Of a stretch of 36,403 bases of DNA, positions 8,636 to 16,459 are shown one piece after another; position 1 is the first letter of the stretch; each line of letters starts with the position of its first letter. The notes under the pieces were generated by a model, which saw only the letters and a program-made list of their open reading frames with translations, ran no database searches and had not been told where the DNA came from. A program made the translations under genes and the position numbers. This DNA is from Bacteroidota bacterium. GTDB lineage: Bacteria > Bacteroidota > Bacteroidia > Bacteroidales > NBLH01. The stretch covers positions 1 to 36,403 of the forward strand of contig JANYKN010000147.1 in assembly GCA_025361565.1 (NCBI GenBank), given 5' to 3'.

Positions 8636-10660
8636 ATGAGAAAAATATTTCTTTTCACCGCCATCATCTTATTGATCAACACAATATCAAAGGCACAGGA
8701 TACATTAATAGTGGATTCAAAAGTTGAAAAAGTAGTGGTTTTTATGCGAGGTGCGCAAATTAAACGAAAAGCCAGCTGTGTTCTACTCAAAGGACAAAAT
8801 CTATTAAATTTCACAAAAATTTCGAGTCAGATAGATGAAAAAAGCATACAGGCGAAATCCGATTCAACTATTGTAATACAATCTGTAAGTTTTAATGTAA
8901 ATTATATGGATTCATTGAATAGAATCCATAAAATCAATATTTTACAACAAAGAAATGATAGTTTGGAAAATGAAAAACTTGTTTTGGAAAACACATTATT
9001 TGTTTTGAAAAACGAAGAAGAATTATTGAAAGAAAACCAGGTTTTAGGTGGTGTTAAGAGAACTATGAAAACCGAAGAGCTTGAAAAAGCATGTGAATAT
9101 TATCAAAATCATTTATCAGAAATAGTATTGTTAAAAAATAAAACACAAAACAGAAAAAAGGAAATTGATATTGAAAAAGCAACAATAAACAACCAATTGA
9201 ATGAACTGAATTTGAAAAAAGAGAAGCCAGTAGGCCAAGTGATGGTAGTTGTATATGCAAAAGAGGCCGGAAAAAAAGATTTCAATATTGAATATTTCAT
9301 TAACGATGCAGGCTGGATTCCTAAATATGATATACGTGCAGAATCAGTCAATAATCCTGCAACTTTGATGTATAAAGCTGATGTTTATCAAAATACCGAT
9401 GATAATTGGACCAATGTTGAGCTAATCCTTTCAAGTTCAAACCCTTCATTGGGTGGAACCAAGCCAGTATTAAAAAGCTGGACTTTAAATGTAAACGAAA
9501 ATTATAACGAAAGCCACATTTACAGTGACAATTCAAATTATCAAAACAGTGTTGACTATTATAAAAATCTGAAAAATGACTATTCGAATCCGATCCAGGT
9601 GGATAATGAAATGGTAATTTCTGGATTTGTAGTCAGCAACGATGATGGTTTAAGCCTTCCTGGTGTTACCATTCTTGTAAAAGGCACAGCAAATGGCACA
9701 ATTACGGATATGGAAGGACATTATTCGGTAAAAGTTCCAAAGGGATCCGAAAAACTGATATTTCAATTTATAGGCATGGAAACAGAAGAATTGCCAATTA
9801 CAGGAACTAATGTGAATTGCAGCTTAGCCTCTTCGGAAATGGCACTTGATGAAGTTGTTGTAGTTGGCTATGGAACAACAAGGAAAAGAGATATGACTGG
9901 TTCAGTTGCAACGCTTGTAAATGATGGTAATGGAAATTTAGTATCAGAAAATATCTTGTCTGGCAAAGTTTCTGGGCTCCAAATCAGAGGTGTAAGAAGT
10001 AAATATAAAGAATCAAAGAAAAAACTAATCAGCAAAACTCTGGAAGGTTTAAATAAAATTAGGGAAAACCAAACCAGCGTTCAGTTTGCGCTGGATAAAC
10101 CTTACACAATCCCTTCGGATAATAAAAAGTATGCAGTTGATATTGAAAAGTATGAAATTCCTGTCCATTTTCAATATTCTACTGTGCCAAAAATGGAACC
10201 ATCGGCTTTTTTGCTTGCCCAATTAACTGGCTGGGAAAATCTTAATCTACTTTCTGGATCGGTAAATATCTATTTCGAAGGTAGTTATATCGGCAACTCA
10301 ACTATCGATACAGAAAACATTAATGATACACTTGACATTTCAATGGGCAGAGACAAATCTGTTATGATTGACCGCAAATTAAAAGAAGATTTTAGCAAAA
10401 AACAAATGCTAAAGAATGAGAAAACGGAATCATATACCTGGGAAATTACTGTTAAAAACAACAAAACTGAAAAAATAAATATTCAGCTTGAAGACCAAAT
10501 ACCGTTAAGCTATTCTAAAAATTATGATATTGAATTATTAGAAAGTTCAAATGCAAATTACAATAAAAACAAAGGAGAACTAAAATGGAATTTGGAACTT
10601 GCGCCACTTGAAAAAAAAGTACTGACTTTTAGTTATCAAATTAAAATAAAGTGCATTTAA
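8636..10660 (+). CDS. DUF4139 (MuiA-like) secreted protein with inserted SusC-type N-terminal domain
   Basis: 674 residues with a signal peptide (MRKIFLFTAIILLINTISKAQ). It has an N-terminal DUF4140-like domain (about 25-110), a coiled coil (about 100-205) and the first part of DUF4139 (about 215-315). It then departs from its family: residues about 327-402 form a carboxypeptidase-regulatory-like beta domain (LPGVTILVKGTANGTITDMEG), followed by the TonB-box-like DEVVVVGYG (405-413) and the start of a TonB plug ending near LSGKVSGLQIRG (441-452). DUF4139 resumes at about 470 (LDKPYTIPS). The inserted block has the typical order of a SusC N-terminus but no beta barrel follows. The paralogue 72 bases downstream lacks it. 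MuiA is named for a mucoidy inhibitor; molecular function is unknown. A periplasmic or outer-membrane role is likely. Confidence 0.88.
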   Translation: MRKIFLFTAIILLINTISKAQDTLIVDSKVEKVVVFMRGAQIKRKASCVLLKGQNLLNFTKISSQIDEKSIQAKSDSTIVIQSVSFNVNYMDSLNRIHKINILQQRNDSLENEKLVLENTLFVLKNEEELLKENQVLGGVKRTMKTEELEKACEYYQNHLSEIVLLKNKTQNRKKEIDIEKATINNQLNELNLKKEKPVGQVMVVVYAKEAGKKDFNIEYFINDAGWIPKYDIRAESVNNPATLMYKADVYQNTDDNWTNVELILSSSNPSLGGTKPVLKSWTLNVNENYNESHIYSDNSNYQNSVDYYKNLKNDYSNPIQVDNEMVISGFVVSNDDGLSLPGVTILVKGTANGTITDMEGHYSVKVPKGSEKLIFQFIGMETEELPITGTNVNCSLASSEMALDEVVVVGYGTTRKRDMTGSVATLVNDGNGNLVSENILSGKVSGLQIRGVRSKYKESKKKLISKTLEGLNKIRENQTSVQFALDKPYTIPSDNKKYAVDIEKYEIPVHFQYSTVPKMEPSAFLLAQLTGWENLNLLSGSVNIYFEGSYIGNSTIDTENINDTLDISMGRDKSVMIDRKLKEDFSKKQMLKNEKTESYTWEITVKNNKTEKINIQLEDQIPLSYSKNYDIELLESSNANYNKNKGELKWNLELAPLEKKVLTFSYQIKIKCI

Positions 10661-10671
10661 AATACTGATTT

Positions 10672-10695
10672 TCTTGGCGTCTTGGCGCCATTGCG
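10672..10695. repeat. Short 8-base periodic repeat between the DUF4139 genes
   Basis: The unit TCTTGGCG occurs twice in a row (10672-10679, 10680-10687), followed by the variant CCATTGCG (10688-10695). GC-rich octamer runs of this kind recur in intergenic DNA of Bacteroidota and other bacteria (from memory). Only one copy is seen in this window. Confidence 0.45.
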
Positions 10696-10732
10696 GCAAA
10701 ATAAATTTAAAATCTAAATAAAAAATAAACTT

Positions 10733-12238
10733 ATGAAAAAATTAATCCTATTAACCGTATTCATCATTATTGCCATCAAATTTTATGGCAGCGAAGATAC
10801 TTTAAAAGTAAACTCCACCATAGGCCGCGTAACTGTATTTTTAAGAGGTGGCGAAGAAATAAGAAAAGCAAATGTTGAACTACCCAAAGGAACAACAAGT
10901 GTTATGTTTACACAGTTATCACCTTATATCGATATCAACAGTATTCAACTAAAAAGCAATATGGATATTACCATTTTATCGGTTGTTCATCAGTTCAATT
11001 TTTTGGAACAATTGACCAGCAGCGAAAAAGTAAAAAGCCTTGAAGCCGAAAAAGCAAAGCTTGCAGAAAACCTTGAAATGGAGCAAAGCATGATGTTAGT
11101 TTTCAGGCAGGAAGAAGAATTGATTTTGTCGAATAAAAAACTTTCGAGCGAGGAAATGGGGGTGAACATTGATGAGCTTAAAAAAGCTGCTGAATTTTAT
11201 CGCGAAAAGCTAACTGAAATTAAAACCAATCAATTGGAAATCAACAAAAAGATTGCTAAATATAATCTTGAAATAGTCAAAATAAATAACCAGTTAACTG
11301 AATTGAATTCCAAGCAAGCCAATAAAACCAGCGAAGTAATTGTAACCATTGCATCCAAAGTGCAGGCAAATACAGAATTAACGCTTAGTTATTTTATTGA
11401 TCGCTGCGGTTGGGTGCCAAAATATAATTTGAGGGCAAAAAATGTAGATTCTCCTCTTGAATTAAATTACAAAGCCGAAGTTTATCAAAATACAGGTTGC
11501 GATTGGGAAAATGTTGATTTAATATTATCAACTGGCGAACCACTTAAAAGCGGAACCAAACCAGAATTGGAAAAATGGATATTAAACAATAATAATTCGG
11601 CAATGGGCAATAACATCCTCAATTCTAAAAACTTTACCAATACTTCATTTACCCTAAAAACCAAATATTCAATTCCATCGAATGGTAAAAATTATTCAGC
11701 CGATTTGATTGACTATAATATACCTGCAACTTATAAATATTCCTGTGTACCTAAATTGGAAGAAGCCGCATTTTTAATGGCACAGATTGCCAATTGGGAA
11801 CAATACAATTTGTTAAGTGGTGAAGTAAACTTGTTTTTTGAAGGCACATTTGTTGGCAAATCAATGCTGGATATAAGCAAACCTGAAGATACACTGGTAT
11901 TTTCATTAGGAAGAGATAAAAACGTAATTGTTAAACGCGAAAAACATGACGAATACAATAAAAACCAAATGCTTGGCAACAAAAAAGTAGAAATGTTTGC
12001 TTGGGAAATCAGCTTGAGGAACAACAAAAAACAGGAAATTGAACTTACAGTCGAAGATCAGGTTCCGGTTACAAATTCACGCGAAATTGACGTAAAATAT
12101 ATCGAAATGGGCGGAGCGGAGCAGGATAAAAATACAGGCATCATCAAATGGACAATCAAATTGCCACCATCGGAAAACAAAAGGTTGAATTTTAGTTATG
12201 AGGTTAGATATCCGGCGGAGATGGGATTGGAGTTGTAG
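10733..12238 (+). CDS. DUF4139 (MuiA-like) secreted protein, short paralogue
   Basis: 501 residues with a signal peptide (MKKLILLTVFIIIAIKFYG). The layout is DUF4140-like (about 22-110), coiled coil (about 95-200) and an uninterrupted DUF4139 domain (about 205-498). It aligns along its length with the preceding gene: both have a RVTVFLRGGEE/KVVVFMRGAQI start, SYFIDRCGWVPKYNLRA/EYFINDAGWIPKYDIRA, and a C-terminal KNQMLGNKK/KKQMLKNEK block. It lacks the SusC-type insert, showing that the insert is a discrete module. The two genes are probably co-transcribed as a tandem duplication. Function is unknown; a cell-envelope role is inferred from the signal peptide. Confidence 0.9.
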   Translation: MKKLILLTVFIIIAIKFYGSEDTLKVNSTIGRVTVFLRGGEEIRKANVELPKGTTSVMFTQLSPYIDINSIQLKSNMDITILSVVHQFNFLEQLTSSEKVKSLEAEKAKLAENLEMEQSMMLVFRQEEELILSNKKLSSEEMGVNIDELKKAAEFYREKLTEIKTNQLEINKKIAKYNLEIVKINNQLTELNSKQANKTSEVIVTIASKVQANTELTLSYFIDRCGWVPKYNLRAKNVDSPLELNYKAEVYQNTGCDWENVDLILSTGEPLKSGTKPELEKWILNNNNSAMGNNILNSKNFTNTSFTLKTKYSIPSNGKNYSADLIDYNIPATYKYSCVPKLEEAAFLMAQIANWEQYNLLSGEVNLFFEGTFVGKSMLDISKPEDTLVFSLGRDKNVIVKREKHDEYNKNQMLGNKKVEMFAWEISLRNNKKQEIELTVEDQVPVTNSREIDVKYIEMGGAEQDKNTGIIKWTIKLPPSENKRLNFSYEVRYPAEMGLEL

Positions 12239-12245
12239 GTTTGGG

Positions 12246-12278
12246 AGACTTTCCAAGTTTTTAAAACTTGGAAAGTCT
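12246..12278. terminator. Perfect 16-base palindrome between convergent genes
   Basis: AGACTTTCCAAGTTTT (12246-12261) and its exact reverse complement (12263-12278) flank a single base, and the T- and A-runs sit at the hairpin apex. It lies between stops at 12238 (plus) and 12284 (minus), so it may stop transcription from both sides. Palindromes of this style recur between genes in Bacteroidota genomes (from memory), so it may also be an interspersed repeat. Confidence 0.6.
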
Positions 12279-12283
12279 AAAAT

Positions 12284-13297
12284 CTAAAATCCTTTTTTCC
12301 TTCTATCAACCCATTTCAAAATATAAAAAGTAGAAATTCCAAGTAACGCCATTCCAATAAGAAATAAACTATAAGATATTTTCCAACTCACAGACCCGGT
12401 CATCATCGAATATTCCGACATTCCTCCAATACCAGACAATAGTGTCAAAGGCATAAAAATAGTAGTTATAAAAGTTAGACGCTCTACGGTTACATTTGTT
12501 TTTTGTGCGGCAGTTGCCATATTGTTGCTGACTATTGATAAATATATTTCACTCAAACTCGTTACAATTTCACGAAATGATTCGGCCAGTTCGAAATATT
12601 TATTCAGATGGTCATAAATATCTTTATAATAAATATCAATATTTTCGGGAACTAACTTATTGTCTTTCCGGCAGATAATAATTAAAACTTCTCTTTCGTG
12701 AAAAATACTCTTTCTAAGTGCGAGAATATCGCGGCGCAACAATTGTAATTCCATTGAGTCTAAAGAAACCGGTATTACAACCATTTTTTCTTCAAAAATT
12801 TCAAGTGTTTCTTCAATGGCTTGAATTGCAATGAATTTTTGATCAACTATCTTGTCAAGCAAAATATGCATTAAATAAGCCGGGCCATTTTTTACATTTT
12901 TGGTATTTGTTGATATAATCCGCTCAATATCTTCAAATTGTTTTTCTTCAAAAAGCGCATTGCGGCTAACAGTAACCAAAAAATTATCGCCTAAAAACAA
13001 GTTCACTTCATCAATTCTTAATCTGTTTGCCTCAAAAGAATAGGCATTGAAAAGAATGAAAGTATTTTTAGGGTATATATCAATTTTGGGAATTTGATGA
13101 TCATCCAAACAATCCTCAACAGCAAGTGGATGAAGTCCAAGGGGTCCGCTTAATTCTGTAAGTTTTTCAATAGTTGGTTGGTATATTGAAAACCAAACAT
13201 AGCCGCCGCTATTCATTATAGCAAGGGTTTCAGCTGCGGTATCCAATTTTTTTAAGTGCCCATCCTTGGTTATATGGTAAAAACGTGATTCTTTCAT
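12284..13297 (-). CDS. CorA-family divalent cation transporter with GMS in place of GMN
   Basis: 337 residues with CorA architecture: an N-terminal cytosolic alpha/beta domain (1 to about 150), a long helical stalk (about 150-270), then two transmembrane helices near the C-terminus (about 276-292 and 307-328) ending in a basic tail (DRRKKGF). CorA pentamers carry Mg2+, and sometimes Co2+ or Ni2+, across the inner membrane. The usual GMN selectivity motif at the end of the first helix is here GIGGMSEYSMM (289-299), so Ser294 replaces the Asn. A subset of CorA-like proteins is known with GMS, so this may be a transporter of different selectivity rather than a dead one. It is a single gene, convergent with the DUF4139 pair. 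Confidence 0.88.
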   Translation of the reverse strand: MKESRFYHITKDGHLKKLDTAAETLAIMNSGGYVWFSIYQPTIEKLTELSGPLGLHPLAVEDCLDDHQIPKIDIYPKNTFILFNAYSFEANRLRIDEVNLFLGDNFLVTVSRNALFEEKQFEDIERIISTNTKNVKNGPAYLMHILLDKIVDQKFIAIQAIEETLEIFEEKMVVIPVSLDSMELQLLRRDILALRKSIFHEREVLIIICRKDNKLVPENIDIYYKDIYDHLNKYFELAESFREIVTSLSEIYLSIVSNNMATAAQKTNVTVERLTFITTIFMPLTLLSGIGGMSEYSMMTGSVSWKISYSLFLIGMALLGISTFYILKWVDRRKKGF

Positions 13298-13518
13298 TGT
13301 AGAATTGGATTAATGTTTTGAGTTATGAATTTGTTCTAAAATTAAAAACTAATTTCAAAAAAAATTACCAGTTATTCAGTTTTCTGTCTTATATCTGCGA
13401 TAAAATTGCGAATTCCACCAAATAATATTTGAAATTTCTTTACAGAGACAACAAAAAAACAAATAATATCATAATAAATCATTGCCAACAAGAAAAGAGA
13501 AAACTATCTTTAGGTTCT

Positions 13519-13532
13519 AAAATTATAATTTT
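13519..13532. promoter_or_regulatory. Dyad upstream of the M13 peptidase gene
   Basis: The palindrome AAAATTATAATTTT (13519-13532) sits between GTTCTA (13514-13519) and TAGAAC (13537-13542), about 40-65 bases before the start at 13581. It may be an operator; no specific regulator is implied. Confidence 0.25.
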
Positions 13533-13580
13533 CGAATAGAACACAAATTAATATCCTTTAAAAAACGAAAAACTTATCCT

Positions 13581-15617
13581 ATGCAAATCAAAACGTTATT
13601 TCTAATTCTTTTAATTGCCGCTATATTAGGGTGTCAATCAAAAAATACAACTGAAATTAAAGACCCATTAATTGATCATCGTGACACGAGTATCAACCCT
13701 GGAGTTGATTTTTATAATTATGCCAATAATGGTTGGTTCAAGGTCAATCCAATTCCTGCTTCCGAGTCAACCAACGGCATATTTTTAACCATCGAAGATA
13801 GTGTGAATAGCCTGTTGCGTCTAGTATGTGAAAATTCTGCCAAAGATAAACAAGCACCAAAAGGAAGCAACAAACAAAAAATCGGTTCATTTTTCAGGAC
13901 TGGAATGGATACGCTAGCTATTGAAAAAGCTGGCATCAAGCCTCTGGAAGAAGAATTTAAAAAGATTGCACAAATAAATGATCTCAGTTCGCTAATTCAG
14001 GTAATTGGTGAAATGCATATGTATTATGCATCGCCGGGCTTTAGGTTTAATGTTAGCCAGGATGATAAAAACAGCTCCAAGAATGCTTGCCAGCTAAATC
14101 AGGGTGGCTTAGGCTTGCCAGATCGTGATTATTATTTTAATTCGGATGAAAGAACGGTTAGAATTCGCCAGGAATATAGTAATCATATTTCTAAAATGTT
14201 TCAATTAATTGGAGATGAACCAGCACTTGCCGAAAAAAACTGCAAAGCCATTATATCGCTGGAAATAAGGCTAGCCAAAGCTTCACGCAAAATTGAAGAT
14301 TTGAGGGATCCTGATAAAAATTACAATAAATTTACTATTGCTCAATTCAATAAAATCACCCCTTCAATTGATTGGAACAATTTACTTCTAAATTTGGGCT
14401 TAAAAAAAGTTGATTCTGTGATAGTTGGACAGCCAGAATTCTTCAAGCAATTGGATAGGGAATTAAAGGCAACTTCAATGGATGATTGGAAAACATATTT
14501 GCGCTGGAACTTAATAAATAAATTTTCATCCTATTTAAATAAAGCGTTAGATAATCAAGACTTTTATTTCTATGAAACCATACTTTCCGGAACAACTGAA
14601 CAACAGCCGCGCTGGAAAAGAGTAGTAGAACAAACAGAAAATTCTTTAGGCGAAATTGTAAGTCAGGAATATGTAGCAAATTATCTTCCTGAAAATAGCA
14701 AAGAAAAACTAGTCGAAATAGGTAACAACATAAAAGATGTTTTCAGGGAACATATCAAAAACCTGGATTGGATGACCGAAACGACCAAAATAAAAGCACT
14801 TCAGAAACTTGAAAAAGTTCAAATGAAATTGGGTTATCCCGATAAATGGCGCGATTACTCTAGTTTAGAAGTTGATGATGATTTTTACGTTTTAAATATT
14901 ATGCGTGCCAATAAATACCGCTATAACTACAATATCCAAAAATATGGCAAACCGGTTGACAGAACTGAATGGGGAATGACCGCTGAAACATACAATGCAT
15001 ACTACAACCCTTCAAATAATGAAATTTGCATTCCATCATGTAATATAATTGTTCCCGGTTTTATTGGGATGGAACCAGATGATGCTGTTTTATATGCAAT
15101 TATAGGTGGTTCTACATTTGCCCACGAAATAACTCATGGATTTGATGATCAGGGTAGAAAATACGATGAAAACGGAAACTTAAACAACTGGTGGACTACA
15201 GAAGACAGCATTAGATTTACTCAACGATCAAAATTGCTGGCCCAACAATTTGACAATTACATTGCTGTTGACAGCATGCACGTAAGAGGAGAAGCCACTT
15301 TAGGCGAAAATATTGCCGATTTAGGAGGAGTAGTTATGGGTTTAGAAGCTTTTAAAAAGACTCATCAGTACAAATCAGGTAAAAAAATCAATGGGCTTTC
15401 GCCGGTTCAAAGGTATTTCTTGGGTTATGCATATGCATGGATGGTCAACAGAAGGAAGGAAGCATTAGCCCGTCAAATAATGACTGATGTGCATTCACCG
15501 GCTCAATTCAGGGTAATTGGCCCAATAGTTAACATTAATGATTTTTATGAAGCATTTGATATTAAACCAACTGATCCTCTTTATCGTGATGAAAAAAGCA
15601 GGATAAAAATTTGGTAA
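13581..15617 (+). CDS. M13-family zinc metallopeptidase (neprilysin/PepO-like) lipoprotein
   Basis: 678 residues, full length for the M13 family. The signal sequence ends in a lipobox (ILGC, Cys18), so the protein should be lipid-anchored and extracytoplasmic. Peptidase_M13_N covers roughly 40-420 and the catalytic domain the rest. The zinc motif HExxH is HEITH (515-519) followed by GFDDQG; the third zinc ligand is Glu576 in GENIADLGG (575-583), with Asp580 as the supporting residue. The start of the mature protein, VDFYNYANNGW, is also typical. Such enzymes cut short peptides in the periplasm. The gene is alone, with convergent neighbours on the right. Confidence 0.95.
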   Translation: MQIKTLFLILLIAAILGCQSKNTTEIKDPLIDHRDTSINPGVDFYNYANNGWFKVNPIPASESTNGIFLTIEDSVNSLLRLVCENSAKDKQAPKGSNKQKIGSFFRTGMDTLAIEKAGIKPLEEEFKKIAQINDLSSLIQVIGEMHMYYASPGFRFNVSQDDKNSSKNACQLNQGGLGLPDRDYYFNSDERTVRIRQEYSNHISKMFQLIGDEPALAEKNCKAIISLEIRLAKASRKIEDLRDPDKNYNKFTIAQFNKITPSIDWNNLLLNLGLKKVDSVIVGQPEFFKQLDRELKATSMDDWKTYLRWNLINKFSSYLNKALDNQDFYFYETILSGTTEQQPRWKRVVEQTENSLGEIVSQEYVANYLPENSKEKLVEIGNNIKDVFREHIKNLDWMTETTKIKALQKLEKVQMKLGYPDKWRDYSSLEVDDDFYVLNIMRANKYRYNYNIQKYGKPVDRTEWGMTAETYNAYYNPSNNEICIPSCNIIVPGFIGMEPDDAVLYAIIGGSTFAHEITHGFDDQGRKYDENGNLNNWWTTEDSIRFTQRSKLLAQQFDNYIAVDSMHVRGEATLGENIADLGGVVMGLEAFKKTHQYKSGKKINGLSPVQRYFLGYAYAWMVNRRKEALARQIMTDVHSPAQFRVIGPIVNINDFYEAFDIKPTDPLYRDEKSRIKIW

Positions 15618-15665
15618 GTTAAGCTTTTATAGCGCTTTATATTGATTTTATTTCTATTCTCTGTT

Positions 15666-15714
15666 CGGCTTAGGCTTTGCCTAAGCCGTTTATATGTTTG
15701 CAGGCTTTGCCTGC
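15666..15714. terminator. Two tandem hairpins with the same core
   Basis: CGGCTTAGGC (15666-15675), TTT, GCCTAAGCCG (15679-15688) form a perfect 10-base stem with a 3-base loop. Twelve bases on, GCAGGC (15700-15705), TTT, GCCTGC (15709-15714) form a second. Both share the core AGGCTTTGCCT. They lie between convergent genes (stops at 15617 and 15758) and may terminate both, though neither has a clear T-run. They could also be copies of a small interspersed repeat. Confidence 0.55.
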
Positions 15715-15757
15715 CTCAATTAATTCACCAATTAGTTGCAATATACTTCATTCCAAT

Positions 15758-16459
15758 TCATTTTTCTTCTTGCACTATCAACCGATACCCACTACTATGT
15801 ATATTCTCAATTTCAACATTTGGATCATCTTTCAAGTATTTCCTGAGTTTTGAAATATACACATCCATGCTTCTGGTAGTAAAATAGTTATCATCGCCCC
15901 AAATGGTTTTAAGGGTTTCAGCACGCATCAGAACTTTATCCTTCGAAAGACACAACATTTTCAATAGATCGGCTTCTTTAGGCGATAATTTAATAATGAT
16001 ATGCTTATAAGTAATCTGCCTGACAAAGTAATCAAAAGTATATTTTCCAATGGTGTATATTTCTTCTTTTAAATCAAGATGTTCGTCTTTATTGCGTTTA
16101 ATGATTGCTTTTATTTTATACAAAAGCAATTCCGAATCAAAGGGCTTGGTAATATAATCATCGGCACCCAACTGATAACCATGAAGCATATCTGCTTTTA
16201 AAGTTTTGGCTGTTAAGAATATAAGTGGCATATCCGGACGTAATTCTTTAATCTTTTTAGCAATCGTAAATCCATCCATATTGGGCAACATCACATCCAA
16301 AATGCAAATTGAAAATTCAGAATCTTTAAAGGTAGCAATGGCTTTTTGACCGTCATCAACCCAAGTGACGTTAAAATTGTCCATTTCGAGGTAGGATTTT
16401 AAAACTCCCCCAAAATTCAAGTCATCTTCGACCAAAAATATACTATACTGATTTGCCAT
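15758..16459 (-). CDS. OmpR-family response regulator
   Basis: 233 residues from the ATG at 16457-16459. The receiver domain (about 5-118) has the acidic pair Glu11-Asp12, the phosphoacceptor Asp55 in CILDVMLPNMDG, a conserved Thr83 and Lys105 in ITKPFD. The C-terminal winged helix (about 135-230) is of the trans_reg_C type, with LSPKEADLLKMLC and a TTRSMDVYISKLRKYL recognition region. A longer frame to 16516 exists, but the start MANQYSIFLVEDD fits the family and overlaps the kinase stop by 17 bases, which suggests translational coupling. It is the partner of the kinase just upstream. Its targets may include the divergent secreted protein gene at 18283. Confidence 0.95.
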   Translation of the reverse strand: MANQYSIFLVEDDLNFGGVLKSYLEMDNFNVTWVDDGQKAIATFKDSEFSICILDVMLPNMDGFTIAKKIKELRPDMPLIFLTAKTLKADMLHGYQLGADDYITKPFDSELLLYKIKAIIKRNKDEHLDLKEEIYTIGKYTFDYFVRQITYKHIIIKLSPKEADLLKMLCLSKDKVLMRAETLKTIWGDDNYFTTRSMDVYISKLRKYLKDDPNVEIENIHSSGYRLIVQEEK

